Shown here piece after piece: positions 30,191 to 38,647 of a stretch of DNA of 64,000 bases. The stretch is from Chrysophaeum taylorii. Lineage: Eukaryota; Sar; Pelagophyceae; Pelagomonadales; Pelagomonadaceae. Position 1 is the stretch's first letter. Each line of letters opens with the position of its first letter. The translations under genes and the position numbers were made by a program. The stretch spans positions 1 through 64,000 of the forward strand of contig JAQMWT010000495.1 in NCBI GenBank assembly GCA_029834535.1, given 5' to 3'. Under the pieces are notes generated by a model, which saw only the letters and a list, made by a program, of their open reading frames with translations, was not told the DNA's origin and did no database searches.

Positions 30191-30934
30191 ATGCTAGTGG
30201 TGCTCCTCGTCGCGGCGGCGCATGGCGCCTTGACGAAGAACGAGGCGTGGTGCCGCGACTTGGGCGAGGCGCTGGCCGCCGCGCGATGCGTCGAGCCATC
30301 GCTGAGTATCGAAGCCGCCCGACGCCTCGTGGCCGCCGCAGGGGTGCCGACGGCCGTCGCCCCGAGCGAAGCTGCGCGGCGCGTCAGCGCGCACCTTGCC
30401 AGCGACGACGCCAGGCGGCGACGGCACGACGCGGTCGTGCGCCTCATCGCTGACCAGTGCCGCGGGCGCGTCCGCGTCGACACGCCCCTCGCGCTCGTCG
30501 ATAATGCCTCCCTCCTCTCTCGGAAAAGCCGCCGTGTTGACCTCGTCGTCGACGAAAGCGTCTTCGTCGAAGTCACCGTGCTGGCGGCCGCATCGCAGGC
30601 GGTTTTCGACCACGCCATCGCCGAAAAAAAACGCAAGTATGACGACCTCCCGACGCCCCCGGTTGTCGTCGCCGTCCACGCGGTCCTCGGCGAGATAGTG
30701 CCGCCAGCTGCCCTCGAGGACCTCGTCGCCGCCCTCGGGATCGACAACAAGGAGGATTACCTCGCAGAGGCAATCCGAACCACGATCGTCTCCCTCGCCG
30801 CGACCCCTCTCCTGGAACTGTCCTCCGTGCTCCCGGACGCCCGCCGCCGGTCCGTGCTCCACGTCCGAAGGAACAACAACAACGTTAAGCGCTGGAGGAA
30901 ACGTCGTCGGTCGCCCCCCCCTCGCAAAACATAA
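30191..30934 (+). CDS. Predicted signal-bearing protein with PD-(D/E)XK nuclease-like region
   Basis: The ATG at 30,191 gives 247 aa beginning MLVVLLVAAAHGAL, a signal peptide or organelle leader. After about 85 helical residues come LLSRKSRRVDLVVDES and VFVEVTVLA, then AIAEKKRKYDDLP. The D-(x)n-E-V-T pattern followed by a Lys-rich helix resembles the restriction-endonuclease-like (PD-(D/E)XK) domain. Similar blocks occur in C-terminal tails of some retroelement proteins (V-D-(V/L)-V ... VEVTV ... AE-KxxKY). The C-terminus is strongly basic (RWRKRRRSPPPRK). Nuclease function is inferred from pattern only. High GC and codon use match neighbouring host genes. Start codons of this and the 28,826-30,154 gene are only 36 bp apart, so they share a promoter. 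Confidence 0.5.
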   Translation: MLVVLLVAAAHGALTKNEAWCRDLGEALAAARCVEPSLSIEAARRLVAAAGVPTAVAPSEAARRVSAHLASDDARRRRHDAVVRLIADQCRGRVRVDTPLALVDNASLLSRKSRRVDLVVDESVFVEVTVLAAASQAVFDHAIAEKKRKYDDLPTPPVVVAVHAVLGEIVPPAALEDLVAALGIDNKEDYLAEAIRTTIVSLAATPLLELSSVLPDARRRSVLHVRRNNNNVKRWRKRRRSPPPRKT

Positions 30935-31080
30935 CATCTGGCTGATTGATGATTGGCCAGTGTGTACGTACCGTACGTACGCCGTCTTTGGTAAATACTA
31001 GCCGTTCCCCGAAATTGCGTAAAGTTTGAGGCAAAACAAACCAAAGTGCACGTCCGGTGACGACGAGGAGGACAGAGGCA

Positions 31081-33669
31081 ATGATCCCCCCGAACACCCT
31101 CAACCTGCCGATGCGGATGGTGCGAAAGACGATTAGCACCCATACGCAGCAGAGCGACATCTCGGGGATCGTGCGCGACGAGGCCGACGTCTTCTCGCAG
31201 GCGCCGGGCATGATGCGGCTCGCGCTGTGCGTCCGGCAGCTCCAGGTGATCGTGACGTTATACTCGGGGTTGGTGTTCTTGCCGAAGCGAGTGTTTCCGG
31301 CCGTCGGGCTCCTCGAGGCGGGCGAGATCTGCCCGCGGTCGAGCATCTGCAGCACGGGCTCGACGCAGCTCGCGCTCCTCGCGGGCGCGCGCCTCACGGC
31401 GTATTGGATGCTGGTGCCTATCGGGGTCGTATTTCTGACCAAGGTCCGCACGGGCGCAGCCAAGTGGAACAAGACGCCGTTGTCGCTCGTCGTGCCCGCC
31501 TTTGAACTCCACGAGCTCCACTCCACCGCGGGGTGGGAGATCGCTATTTGCTCTGTCGCGCACACGGCGTTCCACGTCGCGCGGTGCGTGATTCGCGGGA
31601 ACCTCGGGAGACTCGTGACGCAGCCCGTGGGCTGGTCCGGGGTGGTCGGGCTCGGCTGCTTGGTTGCCCTCGTCGTTCCCCAGATCGAGTCGCTCCGGAA
31701 GCGGTGGCCGTTCGAGGTGCGAAAGGGCGCGCACGTGCTCGCCGCGATCCTCTTCGCGGCAGTCTGCTTGATCCACGGTCCCGTCGCACTCCCGATCGTC
31801 TCGGCCGCGTCGTTCGCGCTGTACGCTATCGATTCGCTCTACGCCATGTTTTTTATCGCGCACCGCGTCGAGAATTCCGAGTTCGTGCGGCTCGGGCGCG
31901 GCGTCGAGCTCACGTTTCGAAACCCGCCGACGTGGCCGGAGGGCGAGGGCTACGTCAACGTCCTGGTCCCCTGGATCAGCCTCTCGCAGTGGCATCCCTT
32001 TTCGGTCTACGAGTCCTTCGACCGACCGGGATACTCCTCAATATTCGCGTTGGACGTGGGCGATTGGACGTCGGCGCTTCACGCGTCGATCGCGAGAGAC
32101 ACGAAACGACCCGTCTGGATCCAGGGACCGTTCCCCTCGCCCTACGGCGAGCGCGCGGTCGACTTTGACAACATGATCCTCGTCGCGACGGGCATCGGCG
32201 TCACGCCCGCTTTGAGCTGCATCCAAGCGTTTGGCCAGTCTGGCAGGTCGCTCTCGCTCGTCTGGACGTGCCGCGACCCCTCGCTCATCGCCTTCTACGC
32301 GAGGCGATGCCTCCACCACACTGCCGTCGCCCTCATCTTCTACACGGGCCGCGAGCCCATCAAGCTCGTCGACCTCCCGTCCCACGTGCGCGTCATCAAC
32401 GCGCGTCCCAACCTCTTCGCGGTCGTGCCCGACGTCATCCGCTGCGTCGAACACAACACCCAGCTCCCCTCGGACCTCCAAGCCAAAGCCACCGCCTTCT
32501 TGATCGACATGAACTCGACGTACGCTGGCTTGTACGAGTGCTCATCGGGCGCCGCGAGACTCCGCTTCGACGAGCTCGTCGCCACCTGCATGCGCCGAGG
32601 CATGACGGCGACCGCGCTCGCCGACCACTTCCTCGCCTACGCCGAAGAGGATGATCTCGTGAGCCTCCATCACGACACCCCCCCGACGCCGCCGCCGCTC
32701 GGACTCTCCCCGAGTCTGAGAAGTCGCTATTTCGGCAGCAGAAAATCCGCGGCGGCGTCGTCTCCTCCTTCGATCGCGCCCGAACCTGCTGCGCGCGACG
32801 TGTCTTTGACGCTCAGCTATCCGCCGCGGGTGCCGGCGTCCAGGGTCCGCTCGCTCCCGCTCCGTCGCCCCAGCCGTCGCCGCAACTTCTCCGAGAGTAC
32901 CGGGGACACCGCCGTCGCTGAGGCGCGCCACTCCGAAGGAGATGTCTTCCGTCGACTATCCTCCGGTCAGACGAAGGTCGCCGCGATAGACGAGTACGCC
33001 TTCGGCCGAGCCTTCTCGGCTCTCGCCACCAATCTCGTCACGCTCTCGCTAGAAGACGTGCGCGAGGTTCTGCGCTCCATCAGCAAGATTGGCGAGTCGC
33101 GCGTCACCCCCCAGGAGCTCCAAGAGGTCTTCGAGGCGCGCGAGCGTCTCAACGCCGAGCTCGCCGCGCAGCAGACCGCGTACGGCGAAGAATCCAAGCT
33201 CGCCCCAGCTGCTGGAAATCGCTCTTCTTTCCTCGGAAAATTGTCGGTCCATCTTCCCAAGGCCAAGAGCGCCAACTCCTTGCCTGTCAAGAGTCACCCG
33301 CCGCTTACGCGCCCTGGCACGGAGGGCTGCAACAAAGACAGCGGCAGCGATCAACACAACCTCGAACGCGAACGCCCGCCGCCCCCGCCGCGCGCCGATA
33401 CGGAAATCTCTCTCGTTAGCCCCATTCCTGGTCTCGATCCCGACGACCCCGAAGCCCCCTCCGAGCCCCCCGACGAAGAAAATCCAGATCCCCCGATTAA
33501 CGACGACAACGCCGCCGCCGCCGCCGTCTCCTCTACGCGGGCGCTTCGCATCAGCAACCGCCGATGGGGCATCATGTACTGCGGTGGCGTGGCCCAAGTC
33601 CAAGAAACGCTCGAGGCCATCTCCGAGACCCTCGACATCCCTCTTTCTGTTGACAAGTTCAACTGGTAA
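31081..33669 (+). CDS. Ferric reductase/NADPH oxidase-type transmembrane oxidoreductase
   Basis: Members pass electrons from cytosolic NAD(P)H through FAD and two hemes to an acceptor across the membrane. The ATG at 31,081 gives 862 aa. The heme core has two His pairs with 14-residue spacing: HSTAGWEIAICSVAH and HVLAAILFAAVCLIH. The FAD-binding motif WHPFSVY, then GPFPSPYGE and LVATGIGVTPAL (nucleotide-binding), follow in the usual order. The terminal block RRWGIMYCGG precedes the end. Between the first nucleotide-binding half (to about residue 530) and this block (about 825) lies a roughly 290-residue Pro/Ser/Arg-rich insertion, not usual in the family and possibly regulatory. Whether it makes superoxide or reduces iron cannot be told. 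The last codons are duplicated downstream. Confidence 0.85.
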   Translation: MIPPNTLNLPMRMVRKTISTHTQQSDISGIVRDEADVFSQAPGMMRLALCVRQLQVIVTLYSGLVFLPKRVFPAVGLLEAGEICPRSSICSTGSTQLALLAGARLTAYWMLVPIGVVFLTKVRTGAAKWNKTPLSLVVPAFELHELHSTAGWEIAICSVAHTAFHVARCVIRGNLGRLVTQPVGWSGVVGLGCLVALVVPQIESLRKRWPFEVRKGAHVLAAILFAAVCLIHGPVALPIVSAASFALYAIDSLYAMFFIAHRVENSEFVRLGRGVELTFRNPPTWPEGEGYVNVLVPWISLSQWHPFSVYESFDRPGYSSIFALDVGDWTSALHASIARDTKRPVWIQGPFPSPYGERAVDFDNMILVATGIGVTPALSCIQAFGQSGRSLSLVWTCRDPSLIAFYARRCLHHTAVALIFYTGREPIKLVDLPSHVRVINARPNLFAVVPDVIRCVEHNTQLPSDLQAKATAFLIDMNSTYAGLYECSSGAARLRFDELVATCMRRGMTATALADHFLAYAEEDDLVSLHHDTPPTPPPLGLSPSLRSRYFGSRKSAAASSPPSIAPEPAARDVSLTLSYPPRVPASRVRSLPLRRPSRRRNFSESTGDTAVAEARHSEGDVFRRLSSGQTKVAAIDEYAFGRAFSALATNLVTLSLEDVREVLRSISKIGESRVTPQELQEVFEARERLNAELAAQQTAYGEESKLAPAAGNRSSFLGKLSVHLPKAKSANSLPVKSHPPLTRPGTEGCNKDSGSDQHNLERERPPPPPRADTEISLVSPIPGLDPDDPEAPSEPPDEENPDPPINDDNAAAAAVSSTRALRISNRRWGIMYCGGVAQVQETLEAISETLDIPLSVDKFNW

Positions 33670-33741
33670 TAATCTGTAATGCTTCGAACATCATCTCCCT
33701 TTCTGTTGACAAGTTCAACTGGTAATCTGCAATGCTTCCAA
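33637..33741 (+). repeat. Tandem duplication across the stop codon (56-bp period)
   Basis: The last codons of the oxidoreductase, its stop and the following 20 bp (TTTCTGTTGACAAGTTCAAC, then TGGTAAT...CTGTAATGCTTC) are repeated once, 56 bp later, with a few differences. The second copy lies in the 3' UTR. Confidence 0.9.
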
Positions 33742-33917
33742 AATCAACGAGGAGGCCAGGCTGGCCGGTTCGTCGCACCCGCTGCCGCTGAAAACGTTAA
33801 CACCGCCTCCCTCATATGTGCTCGCAGACATCGTTTCGTGCTCTCTTCTGCCGTGCGTTAAAATCCTTATATAAAACGAAGAGAAGCCAGCAAGCACGCT
33901 CTTTCTCTCTCTCTCTC

Positions 33918-34802
33918 TCAGGGTCCGTCGTAAGGCGGCGTCCCAGGTTCGCGATAGCGGTCGAGGGGGCTCCGCTTGGCGTCGCTGCCGTAAAACCTCC
34001 CCGTGGGCAGGCTCGCGGGCTCCGGGTCCATGAGGAGGTACACGGGCGCCTTGGTGCCCTCCTCAGGTTTCTTCGAAGCGCCCATACCCCGCGTGAGGTC
34101 GGTGAGGATGTAGCCGGGCGTGCACGAATTGACGACGAGATCGGGGTTGTCTCTTGCCAGGAAGACAGTGAGGGCGTTGAGGCACGCCTTGGACAGCCCG
34201 TAGGCCGCATCTTCGTAGTCCGTCATCGTCTCGTAGGACTTGGCGATGTCGAGAACCGCGTCGAGGGTGGAGGCGGCGGGGCGCGCGAGGACGTCGCGGT
34301 GCTCCCGAACCCCGCATCGGTTGACAAAGTTCGGCGCCGAGGCCGAGGCAATATTGACGATGCGGCCGGCGGGATCGGACTGCTTGAGAAGCGGCAACAA
34401 GGCCTCGCAGACGCGCATCGGCCCATAGAAGTTGGTTTGCAGCGCGTCGCGGAAGCCGCGGCCAAACCCAATACCTGCGTTGTTAACGAGCCCGTACAAC
34501 GGTCCAGGGCCGAGCGAGTCGGCCGCACGTCGCACCGACACATCATCCGAAACGTCCATCTCGAGGAATTCCAGTCGCGACGCCGCCTCAGGCATCTTGG
34601 CAGCGATCTCATCGCATGCCGCGACCCCCCGCTCAGCGCTCCGCGCCGCCAGATACACGTGAACATCGCTGTAATCCCTCAGCAGCCGCTCCACAATGGC
34701 ACGTCCAATGCCTTTGTTGGCGCCCGTGACAACGACGCGCATCGTTGCTAATGCCTCGCCCACGGCGACCAACATAAGCCACCACAACCTGTGATGACGC
34801 AT
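33918..34802 (-). CDS. Short-chain dehydrogenase/reductase, paralogue 1
   Basis: Classical SDRs reduce carbonyl or oxidise alcohol groups using NAD(P)H. The ATG at 34,802 gives 294 aa. The leader MRHHRLWWLMLVAVGEALA is hydrophobic (signal/anchor). The Rossmann motif TGANKGIG, the NNAGIG motif, the catalytic Ser region NIASASAP and Y-x-x-x-K (YGLSK) are all intact. The sequence best resembles carbonyl-reductase-like SDRs. It ends REPGTPPYDGP. It is a tandem duplicate of the gene at 35,651-36,563 (same strand, about 80% identical by eye). At the position corresponding to that gene's intron this copy reads straight through PEAASRLEF with no intron. An earlier in-frame region upstream is open but lacks features. 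Confidence 0.9.
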   Translation of the reverse strand: MRHHRLWWLMLVAVGEALATMRVVVTGANKGIGRAIVERLLRDYSDVHVYLAARSAERGVAACDEIAAKMPEAASRLEFLEMDVSDDVSVRRAADSLGPGPLYGLVNNAGIGFGRGFRDALQTNFYGPMRVCEALLPLLKQSDPAGRIVNIASASAPNFVNRCGVREHRDVLARPAASTLDAVLDIAKSYETMTDYEDAAYGLSKACLNALTVFLARDNPDLVVNSCTPGYILTDLTRGMGASKKPEEGTKAPVYLLMDPEPASLPTGRFYGSDAKRSPLDRYREPGTPPYDGP

Positions 34803-35650
34803 CCGTATCCTCGAGGGTAAGATACACAACACCACGGAAAACACATGCCCCCAAGACACATTGAGCGGCCAAGGCGCTCGAAGTCGAGTCGAAAGCACCC
34901 GCCGCGTTTTTTTTGACGAGAATGTCTGCGGAGAGGACACATAGTAAAGTCGAGTGCATCGTCCTCCCACTCCCTGCGTCGCGTTCCACGTTCCACCGCC
35001 CTACCTGGAATCATCACTCATCGCGGGCATCGCGTCATATCGCGTCGCTTTACAATCAAGGGTACCTACCGAGTCACATAAGAGTAACCCTGCTGGCCAC
35101 AACTGGCCGCTGCTTGAGGCGCCACCAGGGGGCTGGGTGCAATCCCAGGGGGCGCTCTCGAAAGTTATTAGTTTCCAAGACTCAAGCCAAGATGAATGGC
35201 GTGTGCCACATCGGAGCGAACAGAAACGAGGAGTTGTGCCGGAAGTCGTTTGAAACGAAGAAGAAAAAGAGAGAAGCGGCAGTAGGAGCGAGAGAGCCGC
35301 CGAGCTTGCGGATGGGGAGTGCTCCGAGAATGGATCATAAAATCCCTATCGAATAAGCAACGCACCTACAAGAGACACGGCGTTTCGCATGGACGCCGGT
35401 TGTCGAGTTAAAATTATTCCAGATCGATCCCGAACACACTAATATCGGACCTGTTAGGGCGCTGCGCGAACTGCCGTGATTTCGACGCCTTTACTCTTCG
35501 GGATCCCGTCCTCTTTAGATTTGGGGCAACATCACATGACAGCAGTCCGCAACCTGACGACGACATGATCTCAGACTGCTCATTGCACAAACCACATTAA
35601 ACGTCGCTTCGACCGCGCAGAAGGGCGAGGAGGAGGAGGAGCCTGTGAGT
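34803..35650. other. Intergenic between SDR paralogues; nothing recognised
   Basis: This 850-bp spacer is the promoter side of paralogue 1 and the 3' side of paralogue 2. It has no recognisable gene. The imperfect inverted pair CACCAGGGGGCTGGGTGC / CCCAGGGGGCGC near 35,122-35,156 was noted, but it does not fold into a tRNA. Confidence 0.4.
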
Positions 35651-36563
35651 TCAGGGTCCATCGTAGGGCGGCGAGCCGGGCTCGCGATATTGGTCAAGGG
35701 GGCTCCGCTTGGCATCGCTGCCGTAGTATCTCCCCGTGGGGAGGGTCGCTGGTTCGGGGTCCATGAGGAGGTAGACCGGGGCCGTGGTGCCTTCGTTGGG
35801 GCTCTTCGAAGCGCCCATACCCCTCGTGAGGTCGGTGAGGATATAGCCGGGCGTGCACGAATTGACGACGAGGTCTGGGTTGTCTCTGGCGAGGAAGACG
35901 GTGAAGGCATTGACGCAGGCTTTGGAGAGGGCGTAGGCGGCATCTTCGTGATCTGTCATGGTCTCGTAGGACTTGGCGACGTCGAGAAGGGCGTCGAGGT
36001 TTGAGGCGGCGGGATGCGCGAGGACATCGCGGTGCTCTCGAACGTCGCAGCGACTAACAAAGCTGGAGGCGCACGCGGAGGCGATGTTGACGATGCGACC
36101 TTTGGGATTTGACTGCTTGAGGAGTGGGAGAAGCGCTCGGCACACGCGTATTGGACCATAGAAGTTGGTTTGTAGGGTGTCGCGGAAGCCGCGACCAAAG
36201 CCAATGCCAGCGTTGTTGACGAGCCCGTAGAGCGGTCCGCGTTGCCCGAGCACGACGGCCGCGCGTTGCACCGACACGTCGTCGGCGACATTCATCTCAA
36301 GGAACTCGAGCCGCGATGCCTAAGGGGTCTGATGTCAGAGGCAACACCCCCCGTCAACGCGCCGCCTCGGGCATTTTGGCTGCGATCTCTTCGCACGCAT
36401 GAGCGCCGCGGCTGCTGCGCGCCGCCAGATAGACGTGGGTATCGCTGTAGTCGGCCAGGAGTCGTTCGACAATGGCTCGTCCAATGCCCTTGTTGGCACC
36501 CGTCACAACGATGCGCAGCGCCTCGCCCAAGGCGACGAGCAACAACAGCAGCAGCCACCTCAT
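35651..36563 (-). CDS. Short-chain dehydrogenase/reductase, paralogue 2 (43-nt intron)
   Basis: Exon 1 (36,563-36,363) begins MRWLLLLLLVALGEALRIVV, a signal-type leader, followed by TGANKGIG and EEIAAKMPEA. Exon 2 (36,319-35,651) continues ASRLEFLEMNVADDVS with NNAGIGFG, NIASACA and YALSK. The 43-nt interruption (36,362-36,320) starts GCGCGTTG and ends CCTTAG. Splicing as a GC-AG intron restores exactly the PEAASRLEF reading of paralogue 1; unspliced, it shifts frame and adds a stop. The product is 289 aa. Either this is a newly gained intron or a small insertion that has killed the gene. Intact motifs on both sides favour an intron. Leaders of both paralogues suggest secretory or plastid location. 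Confidence 0.82.
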
Positions 36564-36766
36564 CTGACAATGCATCCAAGCCTTCAAGCCAACATCAAGT
36601 TGAAGGGTTATGTTCTGAGGAGGGTAATGATGAAAAGTAATTGACAAGCTCAAAGTGACTGCACTTTGCAGCCCCGGCGGGGGATGAATCAGAATCAAAA
36701 TCGGCGTTATTGACGACGCAGAAGGTCTGATTTGTTCCGACGCGATCGATAAAGGAGGCGTCGGTC

Positions 36767-37639
36767 ATGACGAAGAGGGTCCCTGATTCCGTGATGAGCA
36801 AAGACCCGTCGGTGCGATTCATCGCCTCGGCCATGGGCGCCGGGTGCGCGGAGATAGCGACGCTCCCGATCGACGTGACCAAGGTGCGCCTGCAGACGGC
36901 GACGAGGCCCACGAGCCAGTTCGGGGTCGCACGAAGCATCATCGTCCACGAGGGGTTTTCGGCGCTGTGGAAGGGTCTCGCCCCTGCGCTTGTTCGCCAA
37001 TGTTCGTACACCGGTCTCTCGCTCGTGCTCTACGAGCCTATTCGCGACGCGATCGCCGGCAAGGACGTCGCCAAGCACGAGATGCCGTTTTGGAAACGCG
37101 TTCTCGCGGGCGGCACCGCGGGCGGCACGAGCATTTTCGTCATGAATCCGACCGACGTTCTCAAGGCTCGAATGCAGAACTCGAGAGACCGCCTTTCCCT
37201 AGGCGGCACGCTCCACCAAATCTGGCGCCACAGCGGCCTGCGCGGCCTCTGGGCCGGCTCGACCCCCAACGTCGCGCGCTGCTTCGTCGGCAACGCGGCA
37301 GAGCTCGGGTGTTATGATCAGTTCAAGACCATGCTCTGCCACAAGTACGGGCTGAAGCATGACGCGACGACCACGCATTTCGGAGCGTCAACGCTCGCCG
37401 GTTTCGTCTCTTCCGTCGTCTCCACGCCCGTCGACGTCCTCAAAACCCGCCTACAGGCCGCCGCAGGACTCCGCAACGACGGCCTCTTCGCGCTTGCCCT
37501 CAACATCCCCCGGCACGAGGGTTTCTTCGCTTTTTATAAGGGCTTCTGGCCTCTCTTCCAGCGCAAGGTCCTCTGGACCGTCATCTTCTTCGTCGCATAC
37601 GAAAAATTCCGCGCCGGCCTAACCGCCCTCCGTTACTGA
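36767..37639 (+). CDS. Mitochondrial carrier (SLC25), dicarboxylate/UCP-like
   Basis: The 290-aa protein has the threefold repeat of mitochondrial carriers. The three signature motifs are PIDVTKVRLQ, PTDVLKARMQ and PVDVLKTRLQ, each at the end of an odd-numbered helix. EGFSALWKG, SGLRGLWAGSTPN and EGFFAFYKGFWPLFQR match the even-helix motifs. Overall pattern, including QCSYTGLSLVLYEPIRD and LWTVIFFVAYEKFR, is closest to uncoupling proteins/dicarboxylate-oxoglutarate carriers of the inner mitochondrial membrane. The substrate cannot be fixed by eye. The ATG at 36,767 is used; a Met ten residues later (36,794) is equally possible. Length is standard and no intron is needed. Confidence 0.92.
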   Translation: MTKRVPDSVMSKDPSVRFIASAMGAGCAEIATLPIDVTKVRLQTATRPTSQFGVARSIIVHEGFSALWKGLAPALVRQCSYTGLSLVLYEPIRDAIAGKDVAKHEMPFWKRVLAGGTAGGTSIFVMNPTDVLKARMQNSRDRLSLGGTLHQIWRHSGLRGLWAGSTPNVARCFVGNAAELGCYDQFKTMLCHKYGLKHDATTTHFGASTLAGFVSSVVSTPVDVLKTRLQAAAGLRNDGLFALALNIPRHEGFFAFYKGFWPLFQRKVLWTVIFFVAYEKFRAGLTALRY

Positions 37640-38647
37640 TTCTTTTTTTTCCTACAGTACGACGACACGCATCATTGTTAGCCTGTATGGGATGTGAACT
37701 TCAAGACCGACCGGCGACTCCTGCGGTAAACAGGCTGACGCTGCTGAGTTATTAGTAACGGGCGTTGCTCCCCGAGTAGTGGCCGGCGTGCACTGGGAGT
37801 GTGGAAGCGCCGGTTCTGTGTGTTTGGGCACGGGCGAGAACGGAAGAAACAGGGTTTTAGGAGTAAAGAATCAGGGGTTAGGGAGCAAGACATAAGGGTA
37901 AAGGCAGGGAGGGTGCGCGAAAAAGGGGGGCAGATCTGCATAATCAAAGCGTTGTCGTCGAGATAAAGAGCAGAGCGGGGTGAGCGAGGGAGGGAGGACA
38001 AGAAGACGGAGACGCCGGCCGTTTGCAGGGGACGGCAGGGCGCGAGCCGAGCCGCCAGAGGGCCGTTCGCAGCTGAGGAAGGCAGAGCGCGAGCCTAGCG
38101 GTCGGGGTGCCGAAAGGGTCTTGTGGCGGCCAGGAAATGTAGGTTGGTGTTCCCACAGACGCCCTAGCAATCACGAGAAAAAAAAAGCAGGGGTGAGCAC
38201 ATAAAGAATAATTGGACGACTACCCCCATTGCAATGAGACGGGTGCGGGCCCAGAGGAGTCGCCCTGTGCCCGGCGAGAACCTTGCCCCCCCCCCGGGGA
38301 CTTGAAACACGTGTTGAAATTCGACCAGCTTCCCCCCCCAAAAAAAACGACGACTTCTTCGCCGCTACCAGTTCTACAACAACACGCATGTGGCCACCAT
38401 TTAGTGCATAGTAGTAGCCAGAAACAGAACGCATAGCGTTGGTGCGATGCGTGCTCGTGGTGGCTAACAAACAGCAGCCAAGAGCACGAAGTGTGCGCCG
38501 CAGGGACGAGATCGGCAATTTTAGCAACATGGAATGGCGGCGCTCACGAGCCACAATAAATCTTCCGCGCGCACGCACGCACGCACGGGAGAGAGAATGA
38601 GAGGTCGGAGGGCGGCGAGAGGACAAGCCGCCCCCGACTCACTCTTC
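37640..38647. other. Convergent intergenic region; no gene seen
   Basis: About 1 kb lies between the converging carrier and symporter genes. It contains A-, C- and G-homopolymer runs near 38,170-38,350 and a (GCAC)n microsatellite at about 38,567-38,586. Short open stretches on both strands have no domain and no consistent frame. Confidence 0.5.

Noticed and set aside
35110-35170. tRNA gene
   Set aside because: The inverted GGGGGC segments do not form a cloverleaf and no A/B boxes are present.
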